Below, one piece after another: positions 1 through 11,712 of a stretch of DNA of 64,000 nucleotides (its first letter is position 1; every line of letters begins with the position of its first letter). The stretch is taken from assembly GCA_963921825.1 (NCBI GenBank), contig OY997588.1:128619203-128683202 (forward strand), given 5' to 3'. The DNA comes from Erodium maritimum. Taxonomy: Eukaryota; Streptophyta; Magnoliopsida; Geraniales; Geraniaceae. The position numbers and the translations under genes are program-made. The notes under the pieces are model-generated. The model was not told the origin of the DNA. It did no database searches and saw nothing but the letters and a program-made list of their open reading frames with translations.

Positions 1-99
1 ACTTGACTCTTCCCCAACTACTGCACCTTCAAGATTAGGTTCTGACCAGGAACTCGGTGTGCTCGTCCCCGACTTTGTCGCCTCTGCCGACTCTTCCAC

Positions 100-2021
100 T
101 CATGTAGAGGGCTCCCATGGATGAGCTTGTACCAAAGCTTGAGGCTCAAACACTGCCCCCTCTACCGGTCCTGCTTGTTGTACCAGGTCCTTTAGCACAG
201 ACTGTACCACCTCGTCTTCCGGTACTCGTGCAAGAGCAAACTCACTTGCTCCTCCAGATGCGACATCACAGTCTACAGGTTCCCCAGTACCACCAGTAGA
301 CTCCACTTCCACTATTTGTCTTGAACCGCCTACAACTGGACCGGGAGGCCTTGACTGTGTACCATCATCTGCTCGACACGGTCGAGATCCGGTGTCTGAT
401 TGTTCGGCACGGTCACGGGCAGCGGCGTTGGTGCGAAGTATCCTAAGGACCTCATCGATTTGAGTCCTTAACTCTGTAAATTGTCCTTCAGCCCATGTCC
501 GCATCTTTCCCATTTCAGCTTTAACAGCTCGGATTTCTTCTACGACAGCTGATTGATCCACCGGTACGGGCTCTCTGACATCTTCCCGTATAGGGTCAAC
601 CCGTACTTCTTCTCTTTCGGATGTCTCCTCGACCGGCGGTCGAAAGCTCCCAGGAAAATCTACTCCTCTATTTGGCTCTTCAGCAAGCGACTGAGCTGCA
701 GGTTCCGGCTGCACTCCCTCATCATCCCACTGAATGGATCCTCCACTCTCCAAAAATGCAGACAGACGATCAATGTCGGAATTCGGATGATCTTCTGGTA
801 ATACTCCGATATTCTGAATCCACGGGAGTTCCATCTCCACTGCCGTCGGGACGAGGACACTGTTGGCCACCTGCACCTGCATGGACATAACAATTACACT
901 ACATTTTTGTGGCCGAGCTACATCAAACTTAGCTAAATCAGAATACCAAATTAACATTTTTTTACCTCAACTTTTGCAAGTGCTTTGGTGACCTCTTCTG
1001 CAGACGGCGGCTTGGACCACTTCAGAGACCATTTGAATAATTGTGGATGCTCCCCCGTGTACTGTTTATCTATGCAGGCCCACAATTTTTCGACTTCTGG
1101 CATACACTTGAACGCCAATATTTGTGTAACATACATAGTCATTCATAAACCCATCATTCATTTATATATTATTTTGCGGATAATAAAATTATCGTTAATT
1201 ACTATTGTACGTACCGTTAACACATGGAGAAAACCGCAAATGGTCCAGGTTGCACCACCTCTTGAAGTGGCGTACGCATCATACTTTGCCTTCAAATCTC
1301 GCATGCAATCCCTCCTCAGCCAATCGAAGGCTACATACTCCCATGGGTACTTGTTGAACATCTCGAGGTTATCCGCTAACCCCATCCAACTATCACAGAC
1401 CATTTTATCTCTTTTTCCACTTGGTACTAATGCATCTGAGACGAAGAGAAGTTGAGCCAGTTTGCATATGTCTAGATCTGGGGCTGACTTATTCCGTCGC
1501 TCAAGCCGAGTAGTCACCAGTTGGCCCAACTTTGCCTCCAACATCTCAGTCGACACACGATCAATGTCTTTAAAATGTGTGTTCTTCAACGATGTGGACT
1601 TGAATTGTTGTTGGAGCGCTTCATCTCCAAGGTTGGGTTGACTGCAATTCAACCCAGTTATAAGCGCAAAGTCCTTAAGGGTCAACCTGATCGGTCTCCC
1701 TTTGAACACAAACCACATCTCGGATGATCGTGGAATCTTCGTGCTCCTAGCCAAGAGGGCCCACGCAAGGTTGTTGGCGTGCATCCACTTTTTCGGGAAC
1801 TTAGTGAACCTCCCAAATGGACCATCTTGGAGCAGTTCAATTGTCAACTTGTCAGCTTTCAAGTCTTTCACCTTTGTTTCTAGCATTGTATAGTTGCACC
1901 TCTGATTGAGCCGACAGTGGAAGAACTGATCTTCTGTTAGTTTAGTTTCCAATCGTGGATACACCTGAGGTGGTTCCGAGGGAGTCGCAGTTGGAACAGA
2001 CCGACAGGTACTAGCTGTCAT
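100..2021 (-). CDS. DUF1985 (Ulp1-type MULE) protein, partial gene
   Basis: Three minus-strand exons are visible. The first (2021 to about 1217) encodes a typical DUF1985 segment, with the family-like stretches WMHANNLAWALL, FKGRPIRLTLKDFALITGL, CKLAQLLFVSDALV and YPWEYVAFDWL. It ends at a GTACGT donor. The second exon, to about 970, contains MPEVEKLWACIDKQ and is in the same frame as the first; its acceptor is not clear (TTCAAG near 1099 keeps phase). A third exon begins after a CATGCAG acceptor near 882 and runs to a stop at 100: an acidic, proline-rich linker and a helical segment around residues 140-175. In plants DUF1985 proteins are usually encoded by Mutator-like elements that carry a C-terminal Ulp1 cysteine protease, or by genes derived from them. 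No protease is seen here; it would lie beyond position 1 if present. The N-terminus at 2021 is the first Met of the open frame. Function unknown; probably transposon-encoded. Confidence 0.7.
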
Positions 2022-2099
2022 TGTCTGAACAAGTAATACTACAATTAATCATTACATGAAATTATATACAGAAATGCAAATATCAACATAAACAAACAG

Positions 2100-2830
2100 T
2101 GTAACTCGCCGTGCGACAAGCATACCCAGCCGCACGGTTGCCAGAGGCGCTCTACTTCGAACATCTGGTCCTGTGCGGGATGACAATGTCGCCGCGCGGC
2201 CAGACCGCGCGAGTGAGACGCGTGTCCTCCAAAGTCCAAAACGTCGTCGTTTCTTAGGCCCCGCGCGAGCCCGCGCGGGTTCTCGACAACCAAAAACGAC
2301 GTAGTCCATTCGTCCCCACGAGGGTTTTTAACTTAGCAACGTGGTTTACACAAGTTCCACCCCGTGCGGGTGACCCGCGTGTTCTCCACACCCCAAAACG
2401 CCGTCGTTTCTTAGGCCCCGCGCGAGTTCTCGAGAGCCAAAAACAACGTCGTTCCTTATTCCATGCGCGGGTGTTTAACCTCGCCGCGCGGTTTACACAA
2501 GATCCACCCCGTGCGGGTGACCCGTGTGTTCTCCACAGCCCAAAACGCCGTCGTTTCTTAGGCCCCGCGCGAGTCCGCCATGTGCACAACTCGAGGGCCC
2601 AAAACGCCGCCGTTTCACGTACCCCGTGCGGGAGGTGAACACTGCCCGCGCGGTCTACACACCTTCCCACCCCGTGCGGGTGAACCGCGTGTTCTCGACA
2701 ACCCAAAACGACGTCGTCTCTGATCCCCCACGCGAGAGATCAACCCGCCGCGCGGGCTTCTGGTCCACAGAAACCCTTACCTTCTTCTCGAAGGGTCAAC
2801 ACCACTCGTGTGGGCCTAGGTCTACTCCGT
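2100..2830. repeat. GC-rich degenerate repeat block
   Basis: About five copies of a unit built on CCAAAACGCCGTCGTTT followed by CCCCGCGCGAG or a variant occur near 2236, 2391, 2538, 2598 and 2701, at spacings of 60-155 bases. They are interspersed with the near-palindrome CACCCCGTGCGGGTG (2364, 2503, 2668) and many GCGCGG words. The block lies just upstream of the DUF1985 gene, so it may be the subterminal repeat region of a Mutator-like element. Minus-strand open frames across it are low-complexity shadows. No protein is supported. Confidence 0.65.
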
Positions 2831-3641
2831 GCGGAGGACTTTGATCTTTGATCCTTCCCCGACAAAGGCCCCAAAACCACGGCGTTTGCCTCACCAAACG
2901 CCGTCGATTGGGCAACCCAGCATTGGCGATTTCAACTCCCTAGGGTTTCCATTTACTAATTCTACCCTAAATCTTACTTACACTGCAATTAAATCGTACC
3001 TGGTTGGAAGTCGTTGCCGTGGAACTTAGTCGCGACGGAGAAATTGCCGGCGTGGTTGACGATTGCTCGGATTTGCAGAGAGAAACGCGAGGAGAGAGAG
3101 AGTGATTTGATGAGTTTGAATGAAGTGAGCGAGCGGGGGAGGAGTTGAGGGAAGTGAAGGGTCAGACCCGAGGGTATTTCAATCCTTTCCTCATTTTTTA
3201 GGTCAAACGCGGTCAAACTCGGTCAAATGAAGGGAAAGTCAAAAGTGGCAAAAGACGGAAGCTACCCTTCAAAATCGATATTGGTAGAAGGTCTTTTGGA
3301 TAAATCCTACGCAAATGGAACAAGGTTGGAACATTGAATACTAAGTAAGGTTCAATTGTTATGAATTGATATTTTTATATAACTGTTACTGAGAAGCAAA
3401 TCACCATACAATACTTGAAACCCTAGGTTTTCAACAATATATGGGACTGTTCTCAACAAAGGGCACTTAAATGCAATATCAGAGGGCACTTTGATGTGTA
3501 TAATAATATAGAGTACACTCATCATCCAAAACGCAAACTAATCAGAGCCAAAATTATCCAATCATCTACTTAACTCCAAGGAACTTCCATTGGAAAAAAC
3601 TTGTATAGAAGTGAGGCCACCAACAGCATCAACATGAAAAA
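2831..3641. other. Intergenic, no gene seen
   Basis: Flank between the GC-rich repeats and the PMI 3' end. It holds repeated GGTCAAAC/GTCAAA words near 3200-3245 that could be part of a MULE terminus, but no matching inverted end is inside the window. From about 3300 it is AT-rich and probably the PMI 3' region. Confidence 0.5.
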
Positions 3642-6409
3642 TCATGCCATTAAGAACCTGCTATTAACTCCTGCCCTGTACACCTGCAACTCAGTTGATT
3701 CAGCTGCTACACTGATTTCAGTATATGCAGGCACAAATATAGCTTCACCCTCTTTGATGCTTTCTTTTTCAGAAAACCCTGCCTTGATTGTTCCTCTCCC
3801 AGCTATCACCAGATACAGTGACGGGCCTTGCACTGAAGGAAACATAACTGATGCAGCTTCTGGAAGAATACACCTGTCAAGTTCGAATTCATCGAAGGGT
3901 GGGAGATACCTTTTTGTGTACAGATTCACCTGAACCCCTCGAATGATTTCAGGAAACCCCTGCCACAAATAAAGTTATCAATTCATGAGACACCCATGCA
4001 TTCAGCTAACAATATGGACACCTATACTTCATTTTGGGGTTCCCTCATACAGATATTAAAAATAAGAGTGGATTTTTTTTTCTTCAATAAAAATACCTGT
4101 TTGTATGAGAGCATTGAAATGAGCGTTGGGATATCCCTGAGCTTGGAGGTAAGGCCAGCCCGAACAACATTATCAGAGGTTGCCATGCACTCAATACATT
4201 CACCACAGATATATGCATGAGGTTCATTTGGTCCCAGGTAGAGAGCTTCACCACGCTCTAGCTTCACATGGTTCAAAAGGAATGATGCTATCACACCAAC
4301 ATCTGAGGGATATTGGCTTTCTAGTCTTAGCATCAACCTCTCCTTAACGGTTAGCTGCCTTTTCTGATGAGTCAAAATCAAATATTATAGTTTAGAAATA
4401 TAGAAAATCCACAACATGCCAATGGGAAAGAAAGGGATGAGCAAAAGGCTTTTTCTTAAATGGACAGAAACAAATATCAAACTTGTGATTGTGGGTTAAT
4501 TTATTTCCATGATATAGCACATTTACATATTAAGGTCCCAAACATTAAATATTATTTAAATATAAGTAAAGAAATACAGCAAGTCTGTTTTAGAAGTTCT
4601 AGCATTTAAAGTAGTTGATAGCATAAAATTAGTTATGGGTGGTGATTACAGTTGTACCAAGAATTTAAAATGACAAGTTCGGCCAAAAAATTGAAGGCAG
4701 GATTTATCTAATATAGTCATATAGCAGTAATTGAGAAGTACATGGAAAATTATAGATCAATTGAACTAATTTATGTACCTTTTTCTCCAAATTCATTCGC
4801 CTCTTCATTTTGGATATCGTCTCACAAATTGTGTCTTTACTCAATGACATTATGCGAGTAAAAACAGACTCGATTGCAGCTCTTAATTTCTCGCTCCCAT
4901 CTCGCTCATTGAGATTTAGTATTTGCTTCACATCATTGCTCCCAACCAGATGTACGATTTCAGGAACATTACAAAGGATGCCCTTAAGCTCCTGAAAAAT
5001 AAATGTCAATAAGTACCACTAAATCAGACTAATCCTTGGGAATATCAGAGTTCTGAAATAACAATACCCAGACACATACATTCGTTCACCAACCACAAAC
5101 TGCTCTATTTAGTTGAATGGTGCCTTTGACAATGTCAAGTACAATAAACTTTTAATTATGCATGATTTGTAGTGTCATTGGTGTATGCATGTAAGGACTA
5201 AGTAGGCTCTGGAATAGATAGCCTAGTGCAACTCAAGATATGACGCAACACCCTTCATGACAACTTGTGCAGTTCGATCAAGGTTTGGCTGAGTTTGTTG
5301 ATCAGTGTTAATATAGATATAAATTGATCACAATGGATAAATACAAGACATGCTTCCGAGTTAAGACATAGATGACCTAATGCAACTCAAGGTTATCAAC
5401 ATTACACCATTTGGATGCTGAAAGCAGGTATAAACACAAACTGAGGTACTGTATCAAATACATACAAATTCAAGAAACACTATATCCATAACTAAATTCC
5501 ATCTATTCACAACTTAAGATGGTATTTTTGGTGCAAGACACTCCACAAGTTTGCAGAGGCATCAATTTGCTACAAGACTTGAGCTTACAGTCTATATCAC
5601 GGATTGGTAATGACAACCATGAGGGGAAATCCACTAAAACGGAATGATGAAAATAAGGAGTATGAACAACATCAAGGTGTAGATGATACCTTGAGACAAA
5701 TGAACCCACAGAGGGCCTCGAAATCTGTATGGGCTACTGCCATTTCAGGCTTGTGATTAGCATCTTTATAAATACTAGGCTGCAGCTTGTGGAGAGACCT
5801 GGCTCCTTCCTGATCTGGATGAGCCTGTATTGACAATGCCTTGTCAATCGAAAGTACCTACCAAATAAAAACAAAAACAAATTGGAGCAAGATCCTTAAC
5901 CGGGCAAAAACATAGGTAGCATTCATGATTCTGAACCTAGAAGTATATAATGTTATACCCAATAAACAAATTCACACAGATCTTCCCAATCATTCTCCTA
6001 GGAACCCAAGAGCTAAATCATCATCTAGAACCGAAAATGCAGCAAATAATAGATAGAAACAAAATCTCCGGGAAAAAGGCACCTTCAAGAGGAAAGGAAG
6101 ATCGCCGCCCCATTTATTGCAGACCTTGTCGCCGAGCACATTGGGGTCCTGGGAGATCCAGGACTTGAGAGAGAGGGTTGGATCCACGAAAGCTGGACCG
6201 GAGACGTGGGTTCCGATCCAGAACTCGGCGTAAGGCGTTTTGGGGTCGATTCGGGAGCCAGAATTGAGGGAGAAGAGCCTGGCGACTTGGGAATAGTGTC
6301 CAAATATCCCCCATGGGTAATTCTTCACTGCGCACCTCAATTTGACAGGCCTTTGCCTCTGCTCTTTGGTATTTGCGCTATGTATCTCCATAGCCTCATC
6401 TCTGTACAC
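3642..6409 (-). CDS. PMI: Mannose-6-phosphate isomerase, type I
   Basis: Interconverts mannose-6-phosphate and fructose-6-phosphate in the cytosol, feeding GDP-mannose and ascorbate synthesis. Five phase-0 exons were read on the minus strand: 6409-6083, 5857-5690, 4991-4779, 4363-4097 and 3959-3642, each with GT donors and AG acceptors. Together they give about 430 residues, the usual length for plant type I PMI. Exon 1 has the opening motif [10 protein letters not shown] and the segment YAEFWIGTH. Exon 2 carries SIQAHPDQE (Gln and His zinc ligands) and NHKPEMAVA (Glu ligand). Exon 4 carries [18 protein letters not shown] (His ligand) followed by [12 protein letters not shown]. Exon 5 is the C-terminal cupin-like domain. 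No stop or frameshift was seen, so the gene appears functional. The start could be the first Met (6409) or the Met six codons later, because the extra residues are not conserved in character. The intron between exons 2 and 3 is about 700 bases. Confidence 0.93.
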
Positions 6410-6607
6410 ACTGAGGCATCGATTCAGCCAAAATGTAAGAGATCGAACACAGATCTGCGCGTTGCAGATTGCAACTTTTGGAAGAAATGCAAATGCTACT
6501 GTTTTCTTGTGTCAGACTGTTAGCACTATATTGGTTTTGGTTTGGTTTGTGGTAAATCGTTTCTTTCAGAAAATATTTTTTTTATTTAATAAATTGTCTC
6601 ATTTTTA
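6410..6607. other. PMI upstream flank
   Basis: About 200 bases between the PMI start and the TSD of the next LINE copy. It is AT-rich towards 6560-6607. No clear TATA box can be fixed, and the retroposon insertion limits the original promoter region. Confidence 0.4.
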
Positions 6608-6622
6608 AATAATAACTTAAAA

Positions 6623-8834
6623 AAAATTGAAACGGGTAACCGGAGACTTTCATAAATACTAATAGGTAATCAAACAGGACGGGGCGTGACCGCCCCGGGT
6701 TCCAGATGTATGTCCGAGCCGACCGTAACAGGCCCGACGCTCATGGACTCATAATAATAGCCCACTTGAAATCGTGGGTACAAACTGAAGAAAACTTCTT
6801 ACCATCGTCTCAAAACATCGAGAGAGAAAGTAAAATGTCCTAAACCAAACAGGAAGTAAATTGTTCCAAAGAAAATGCAAATAACAAGAAAACAGATAAG
6901 ATGCTTTGTTGAAGTTGCAAGCTGCCCGGGACCTCCCAGCACTGGCTGTCCCGGGTCTGTAGGTATAGTCTGAGGACGACTCCACCTACCCCTGTCGGGC
7001 CGGGTAATTCCTTCATCGGAGGCTGATATGCCTCCGTCTGCTCTTCCCTATCCCCTTTTTGGTATACCAGCCACACGATATCTGGTTGGGGAGTCGGATC
7101 CTGCAGCGGCTTCTTCGACTCCGACGGACGAGCATACAGTGACCCGCTCCTAGTCTTCAGGGTAGCCAGCTTACCCGTCCCTCGGCTGGGCCCTCCTTTC
7201 CCCAGTCCTGCCTGGGGATCTTTCTCCTTCCATAGCCAGATTGTCAAAACTTCGAAACGTCTGCACTGGGGAGACTTTCTCCCATAGTAATTCCCTAGAT
7301 CGAATCAGCGGATTCAGGGACAAGTCACTCAACATGTAAGTAATAGTCAGGTGTGTCACCGGGGGGGGGGGTGTATTCTAGACCGTCCTCAACAGCCGAT
7401 CCACATCCATCTGCCTTGGGACCAGGATAGACGGGTTGTACCGGATTTCTTCCCGACCAATCCCCGACAACTGAGTCGTACAACCCGAGATTCTGTGGGT
7501 TAACATTCCACACCTACGACAAAAATCCGATAGCCTCTCATATTGCAGTTCAATCACAGCGGAAGATGTGGTACATGGGAATCTGAGTCGGAGTCTTCTC
7601 CGTAGAGGTCGGTTCAACTCCATACGGACTCGTAACATAGGAACATATCCTCCCGCCTTGCCAACGGAATCGGGGCTGATAGTACTTGGGTGCCAATACT
7701 ATCTGCAATTAGGTCGCGTATGTATGAATTCTTGGCTCCCACCGAGATGTTTAACGCCCTGACACCAAGCTCCACATGGCGGAAATTAATCTCATTGGCC
7801 GGGACATATTGTCTGAGTGGCTCCAACAGAAGGGGGAAACCCTTGAAATTCCAAGGACCCCTATGACGGATAGTTTCCATCGTCTCTGCAGACGGAAAGT
7901 GATAGCCTGTGACCTCCGGGGACATGAATTCCACCTGGATTCCATTCACCTTCCACTTCTGTAACATCATCGCACAGACAACGTTCTGATTGTGGACCCG
8001 GTCCCCTACAACCCTAGTTGTCATGGAGAACTGGTACGTGCCCTTGGTGAAGAGCGGTACCCCTTCCGCCGAAACCACCACCTCGTCATCATCGTCCTCC
8101 CAATCCGGGACCGGGGAGATCCGGGTCGGGTTGACTTCAGGTTGACATACACTCAACCTCGGCCCGCTGGCTGGCCGAGGACTCTTTTCCAGCATCCGAT
8201 CCGACGGAGGACGGTATCTAGACACCATCTCCGGTGGTTGTGGCCGAGAACGGGACGACAAATCTGTCCGAGCCCCCCTCACTACCAGTCGGCTTTCGCC
8301 GTGAGCCAAGGCGGTCGCCGGAGACTCAGAACCCACGGAGGTGGTCAGGTGCGTACTTGGCTTGTCCTTCAGGGCCAAGTGACCGGTCGACCGCCGGTAG
8401 TTCGGCAGGGGGCGAGAGGAGTCTGCATCTGGTGACGGCGTGAAGGTGGCACTGGACAAGAACCCAACCAGGTCGGGGGCGTGGTGCTGATGAGGTTCGT
8501 CGACGACGGATTGGATCTGGTCGTTGGTTGTCATTTCTGAGTGAATCCGGCAAGGAACAAATAGATCCGGTACCGGGAGGGGCTGAGACGATAAGCGGCG
8601 GCGGGAGTTCGTCGGGGTCGCCACAGAGAGGCAGTCTCGTCGGGGAAAAGGAAGACGACGACCAACCAAAGACGACGGGAGCAGCTGGGACGACGAGCGA
8701 AGATGGTGACTCGGTCGGGAACGACGATGGTGAGGGCGCAGACGTGGGTCGGCGACATCTATAGCGGCGACGACGAGTCCCTGGTTAGGGTAGAAATGAA
8801 CCTCACGAAGAGGTGGACAGAGAGCTTTTTTTTT
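6623..8834 (-). mobile_element. LINE-type retroposon copy 1 (ORF1 only)
   Basis: Bounded by a 15 bp direct repeat, aataataacttaaaa, at 6608-6622 and 8835-8849, consistent with a non-LTR retroposon TSD. The minus strand carries a DUF4283/zinc-knuckle ORF1 (7378-8534) followed by about 750 bases of degenerate 3' sequence. No endonuclease or reverse transcriptase is present. The left (3') end lacks an obvious poly-A tract. A run of nine T at 8826-8834 sits against the right TSD. A 6 bp stem hairpin (ggggcg/cgcccc) lies at about 6680-6695, close to the 3' end. The segment around 6930-6960 (cctcccagcactggctg) recurs in copy 3 at 11438, showing they are relatives. Confidence 0.7.
7378..8534 (-). 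pseudogene. LINE ORF1-like protein, DUF4283 + CCHC knuckle, frameshifted
   Basis: The frame starts at a likely Met at 8534 (MTTNDQIQ) and runs through a Pro/Ser-rich linker and an acidic WEDDDDEVVV patch. It then enters a DUF4283-type domain (about 8000-7650) with the motifs AMMLQKWKV, HFPSAETMETIRHRGPWNF and INFRHVELGVRALNI. Near 7614-7638 the frame shifts. The continuing frame to 7378 reads RVRMELNRPLRRRLRLRFP and a zinc knuckle, CRRCGMLTHRISGC (CX2CX4HX4C). This order is that of plant LINE ORF1 proteins, which bind nucleic acid. The frameshift makes it a pseudogene. A ten-G run near 7362 lies just beyond its end. Confidence 0.75.
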
Positions 8835-8892
8835 AATAATAACTTAAAATAGTAGTTATTAAAATCATAATTAATTACATCGCACTTTAGAT

Positions 8893-10195
8893 TTTTTTTT
8901 TTAGAATAAACATTGCAATTGTATTAAATCATGATAAAAGAGTTTGGTAGGTACTCAAACGTACCCCACCTACATAACAAATCCAACTAATAATTAGAAA
9001 TGAACTGAAAGCAATAAAATCGGCTCTGGTAATGGATTGCGGACGAAGGGGATATCTGCGGTAGCGTCTGGTGACACCGATACAGCATGCTTCTTCCAAC
9101 ATGGGACGAGGCGAGCCAACCAAGTTTAGGTGAATACTGGTGGACCTACATCTCCCCCGGTGTGTCAGCGTGCGCCGTCCTCCCTGAACTGATAATGGTA
9201 GGGCTCCTGAATGCGGGTTTGCTGACTCCGGACTGGCAGGGGAGACAAATATCGACTGATGATGGTGTCGTCGCCATCCATCCGCCGGGAAGGGGTCACA
9301 GTCGACCCACCCCTCCCCGGGCCACCTCAGACTCATTCCTGTAGGCGAGGGTGCTTGAAGCCCCCCGCCGGTATTGCTTGTGACTCTGGGAACGCTTCCC
9401 CTCGGCCCGGCCCAGCCCGCTGCTCCAGGTCCGTCCCCTCCGTTTTAGGGTTGTCCCCTACCTCATCAGCCGCCTTCCCCTTCAGCTGTCGTCGCCCCTG
9501 CGCCGCTGGAGACTCCAGCTGCATGTCGTCCGAGTCCGATGGATCCCGGATCAGCACCCGTCCCACCACCACGTCCGCGTGCAGCAGCCCCACCGGAGAT
9601 TCGTCGCTCCTCATGGCCGAGAAGCGCACGGGAGGGGACCCGCTGTCCCGCGACGTCCTCGGCTCCGGCGTAGACCCGACCGCCTCCGTCTCCCCCGTCT
9701 CGATCACCAGAGCCTTCGGGGACAACCCAGACCCAGCACCCAGCGCCGCCCCCCTCCCAGCCACCATGTGGCCGTCTCCTTCCTGCAGACCGACGACCTT
9801 CAACGTCGTCCTCCCCCCCGCGTCTACGACGCCCACGCCGACACCACCGTCGACCTCATTCCCCACGACCTCCTCATGTGCAACATACCACAGAGATGGA
9901 TCGCCAGAGACACTAGAGAGTCTAGCCACCGAAGTCGGCATCGTCTCTCCAAAAAAACCAAACCCTAGCTTTTGCAGAGAGAGCAAAAGAGAGGCGGCTA
10001 TACTCGAATAATCAGATGAACATCAACCATGTAGAATCAAGGGGAAGAAGAGAGCACCTGTGACCATTGATCCCTGCAAAGCATCTATGATCGACATCAT
10101 GCTCCTCCATGAAGCCTTGCGCAGTGGTGGCCGAATCCCTAGCCGCCGCTCACGCATGCTCTCAGATTTTTATTTTATTTTATTTTTATTTTTTT
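8893..10195 (-). mobile_element. LINE-type retroposon copy 2 (degenerate)
   Basis: A direct repeat of 16-18 bases (core acatcgcactttagat) at 8877-8892 and 10198-10213 brackets about 1.3 kb. The left copy is followed at once by a T run, that is a poly-A tail on the minus strand, so the element is minus-oriented like copies 1 and 3. The right (5') end is also T-rich (10168-10197). The minus frame 9333-9986 is an unrecognised Gly/Ala-rich ORF1-like segment. The stretch to 8929 is open but low in recognisable content. No reverse transcriptase is present. Confidence 0.7.
9333..9986 (-). pseudogene. Unrecognised ORF1-like frame in LINE copy 2
   Basis: 217 codons starting MLSLQKLGFGFFGE, low-complexity (Gly, Val, Ala, Asp rich) with no domain I recognise. 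A plus-strand frame (9259-10011) overlaps it and looks like a GC-driven shadow. Kept only because the enclosing element is minus-oriented and other copies have ORF1 at this place. Confidence 0.35.
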
Positions 10196-10213
10196 TTACA
10201 TCGCACTTTAGAT

Positions 10214-11109
10214 GAGTAGCCATTACAGTTATATTTATCATCAAAAAAATTACATGGGAAGACCATTTTTCTTAAAAACTAATCAAGGTGGGACTGGACT
10301 TTAATATATATAATATATCACCGTTTTTATATAGTTGATTTTGAAGAGGGTATAATGGGTTTTGATTTCAGTAATCAGGCAAGTATAGTTGAGTAGCTAA
10401 GGTAGTGCACTCCGATTATAATTGGCGAACATTAATATTAATGGAGAAATTTTTGTAATATATAAGATTAGATTTAGAGGTGAATATTCGATGGAAGATC
10501 CCAAATAGCTTGTTAAGAAATGTGAATGGTTATTTGGGTGGGAGTGGGTGATGCAATCACGTGCATGTGATATTGGCAGAGCCGAAAACTGAAGAGAAAC
10601 AATCAAGGTTTAGTTTAGAGTTAGACCGATACATACAAGTACAAGCCTCGTCCGGTTGGTTTAGTACTTAGTGGTGTGTGACTGAGTACAAGCCCATGTC
10701 TATGTCTATTTGTAGTATGAATAATATGTCATCGTCTAGAATATCACCAGGCACTGCCTCTATCGTACATATCATAATCCATACTCACCCTTTCACCACA
10801 ATCACAATCCATATAATCCTCTTTGTTCAAATGTATCGTCATTGTAATGTAATCATACAGGATCTAGGGCTAATACTTAATTGTGTGAAACAAGCAAATA
10901 GTTCAATCTGTGCACAAAATCTCAAATTGAGCATGTTGAAAAAACACTAGTGTCAAAAACATGATGGGCACTAAAATTATCACCCTAACATCTCATGCTA
11001 ATAGAAAAAAGCATGGAGTAATGAAGCAATGTGTTCCATGATAGGATAACTTATTTGTCGGAGGCAAATGAGAACCTAATGACCATAATGCAACAAAATG
11101 GTTAACGCT
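10214..11109. other. Intergenic, nothing recognised
   Basis: AT-rich sequence between LINE copies 2 and 3. A 90-codon plus-strand frame at 10678-10950 has no recognisable motif and ordinary intergenic composition, so no gene is called. Confidence 0.5.
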
Positions 11110-11712
11110 TTTTTTCTTGCACGAGTAACTGAGGAAGTGTATTAAAGTCAATCAAAGAATACAAAATAGGGTTAAAGGCCCCATGCTTCAAAATTATGTT
11201 CGGATGCATCTAAATGAATTTGGTTCTCTTGGACCCATATAACTAGTCTACTTTTGATCATAGACAATACATGAGGGCATTCTCTTACCGACATTTCAAA
11301 AGTTCTAAAAACATAATGTAAAACCAAACTAAATATCCAATGGAGCAAATAAAAACTGAAATTCAGGCTGAAGTAAAACCAACTAAAGAAATTGAAAGGA
11401 TGGAAATCTTGCACTGCTCTTTTTTCTTTCCCGAAACTTCCCAGCACTGGCTGCCTTGGGTCTTGGAGGATAAGCTTTCGTCCTGCCTTCCCCCCTCTCA
11501 TTCTCCCGGACAAGTCTGTTGTTGATCATCGTTGTTCTCGTCGTCCCCATCAGAAACAACCGGGACGACTTCACTCGAGAAGCCCCTCACTACATCATCA
11601 GGTGGCTCAGCATGTTGTAGGTGCAAGCGAGACCCTGGTCGATTTGTCTCGGCGAGGACTCGTTGTGTTAGAGGGGCCACAAACCCAGTCAGACTGGATA
11701 GAGGGTGGGTAA
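11110..11712 (-). mobile_element. LINE-type retroposon copy 3, 3' part
   Basis: Minus-oriented. The left end has a T run at about 11109-11115 beside sequence reading AATACACTTCCTCAGTTAC on the minus strand, typical of plant LINE 3' ends. The block 11430-11470 matches the tail of copy 1. The open frame here (11500-11712) continues in the same phase on the far side of the solo LTR at 17561. Confidence 0.6.

Noticed and set aside
9259..10011. Plus-strand 250-codon frame
   Set aside because: Antisense to a minus-oriented LINE copy with TSD and poly-A on the minus strand; Pro/Ser/Thr low-complexity.
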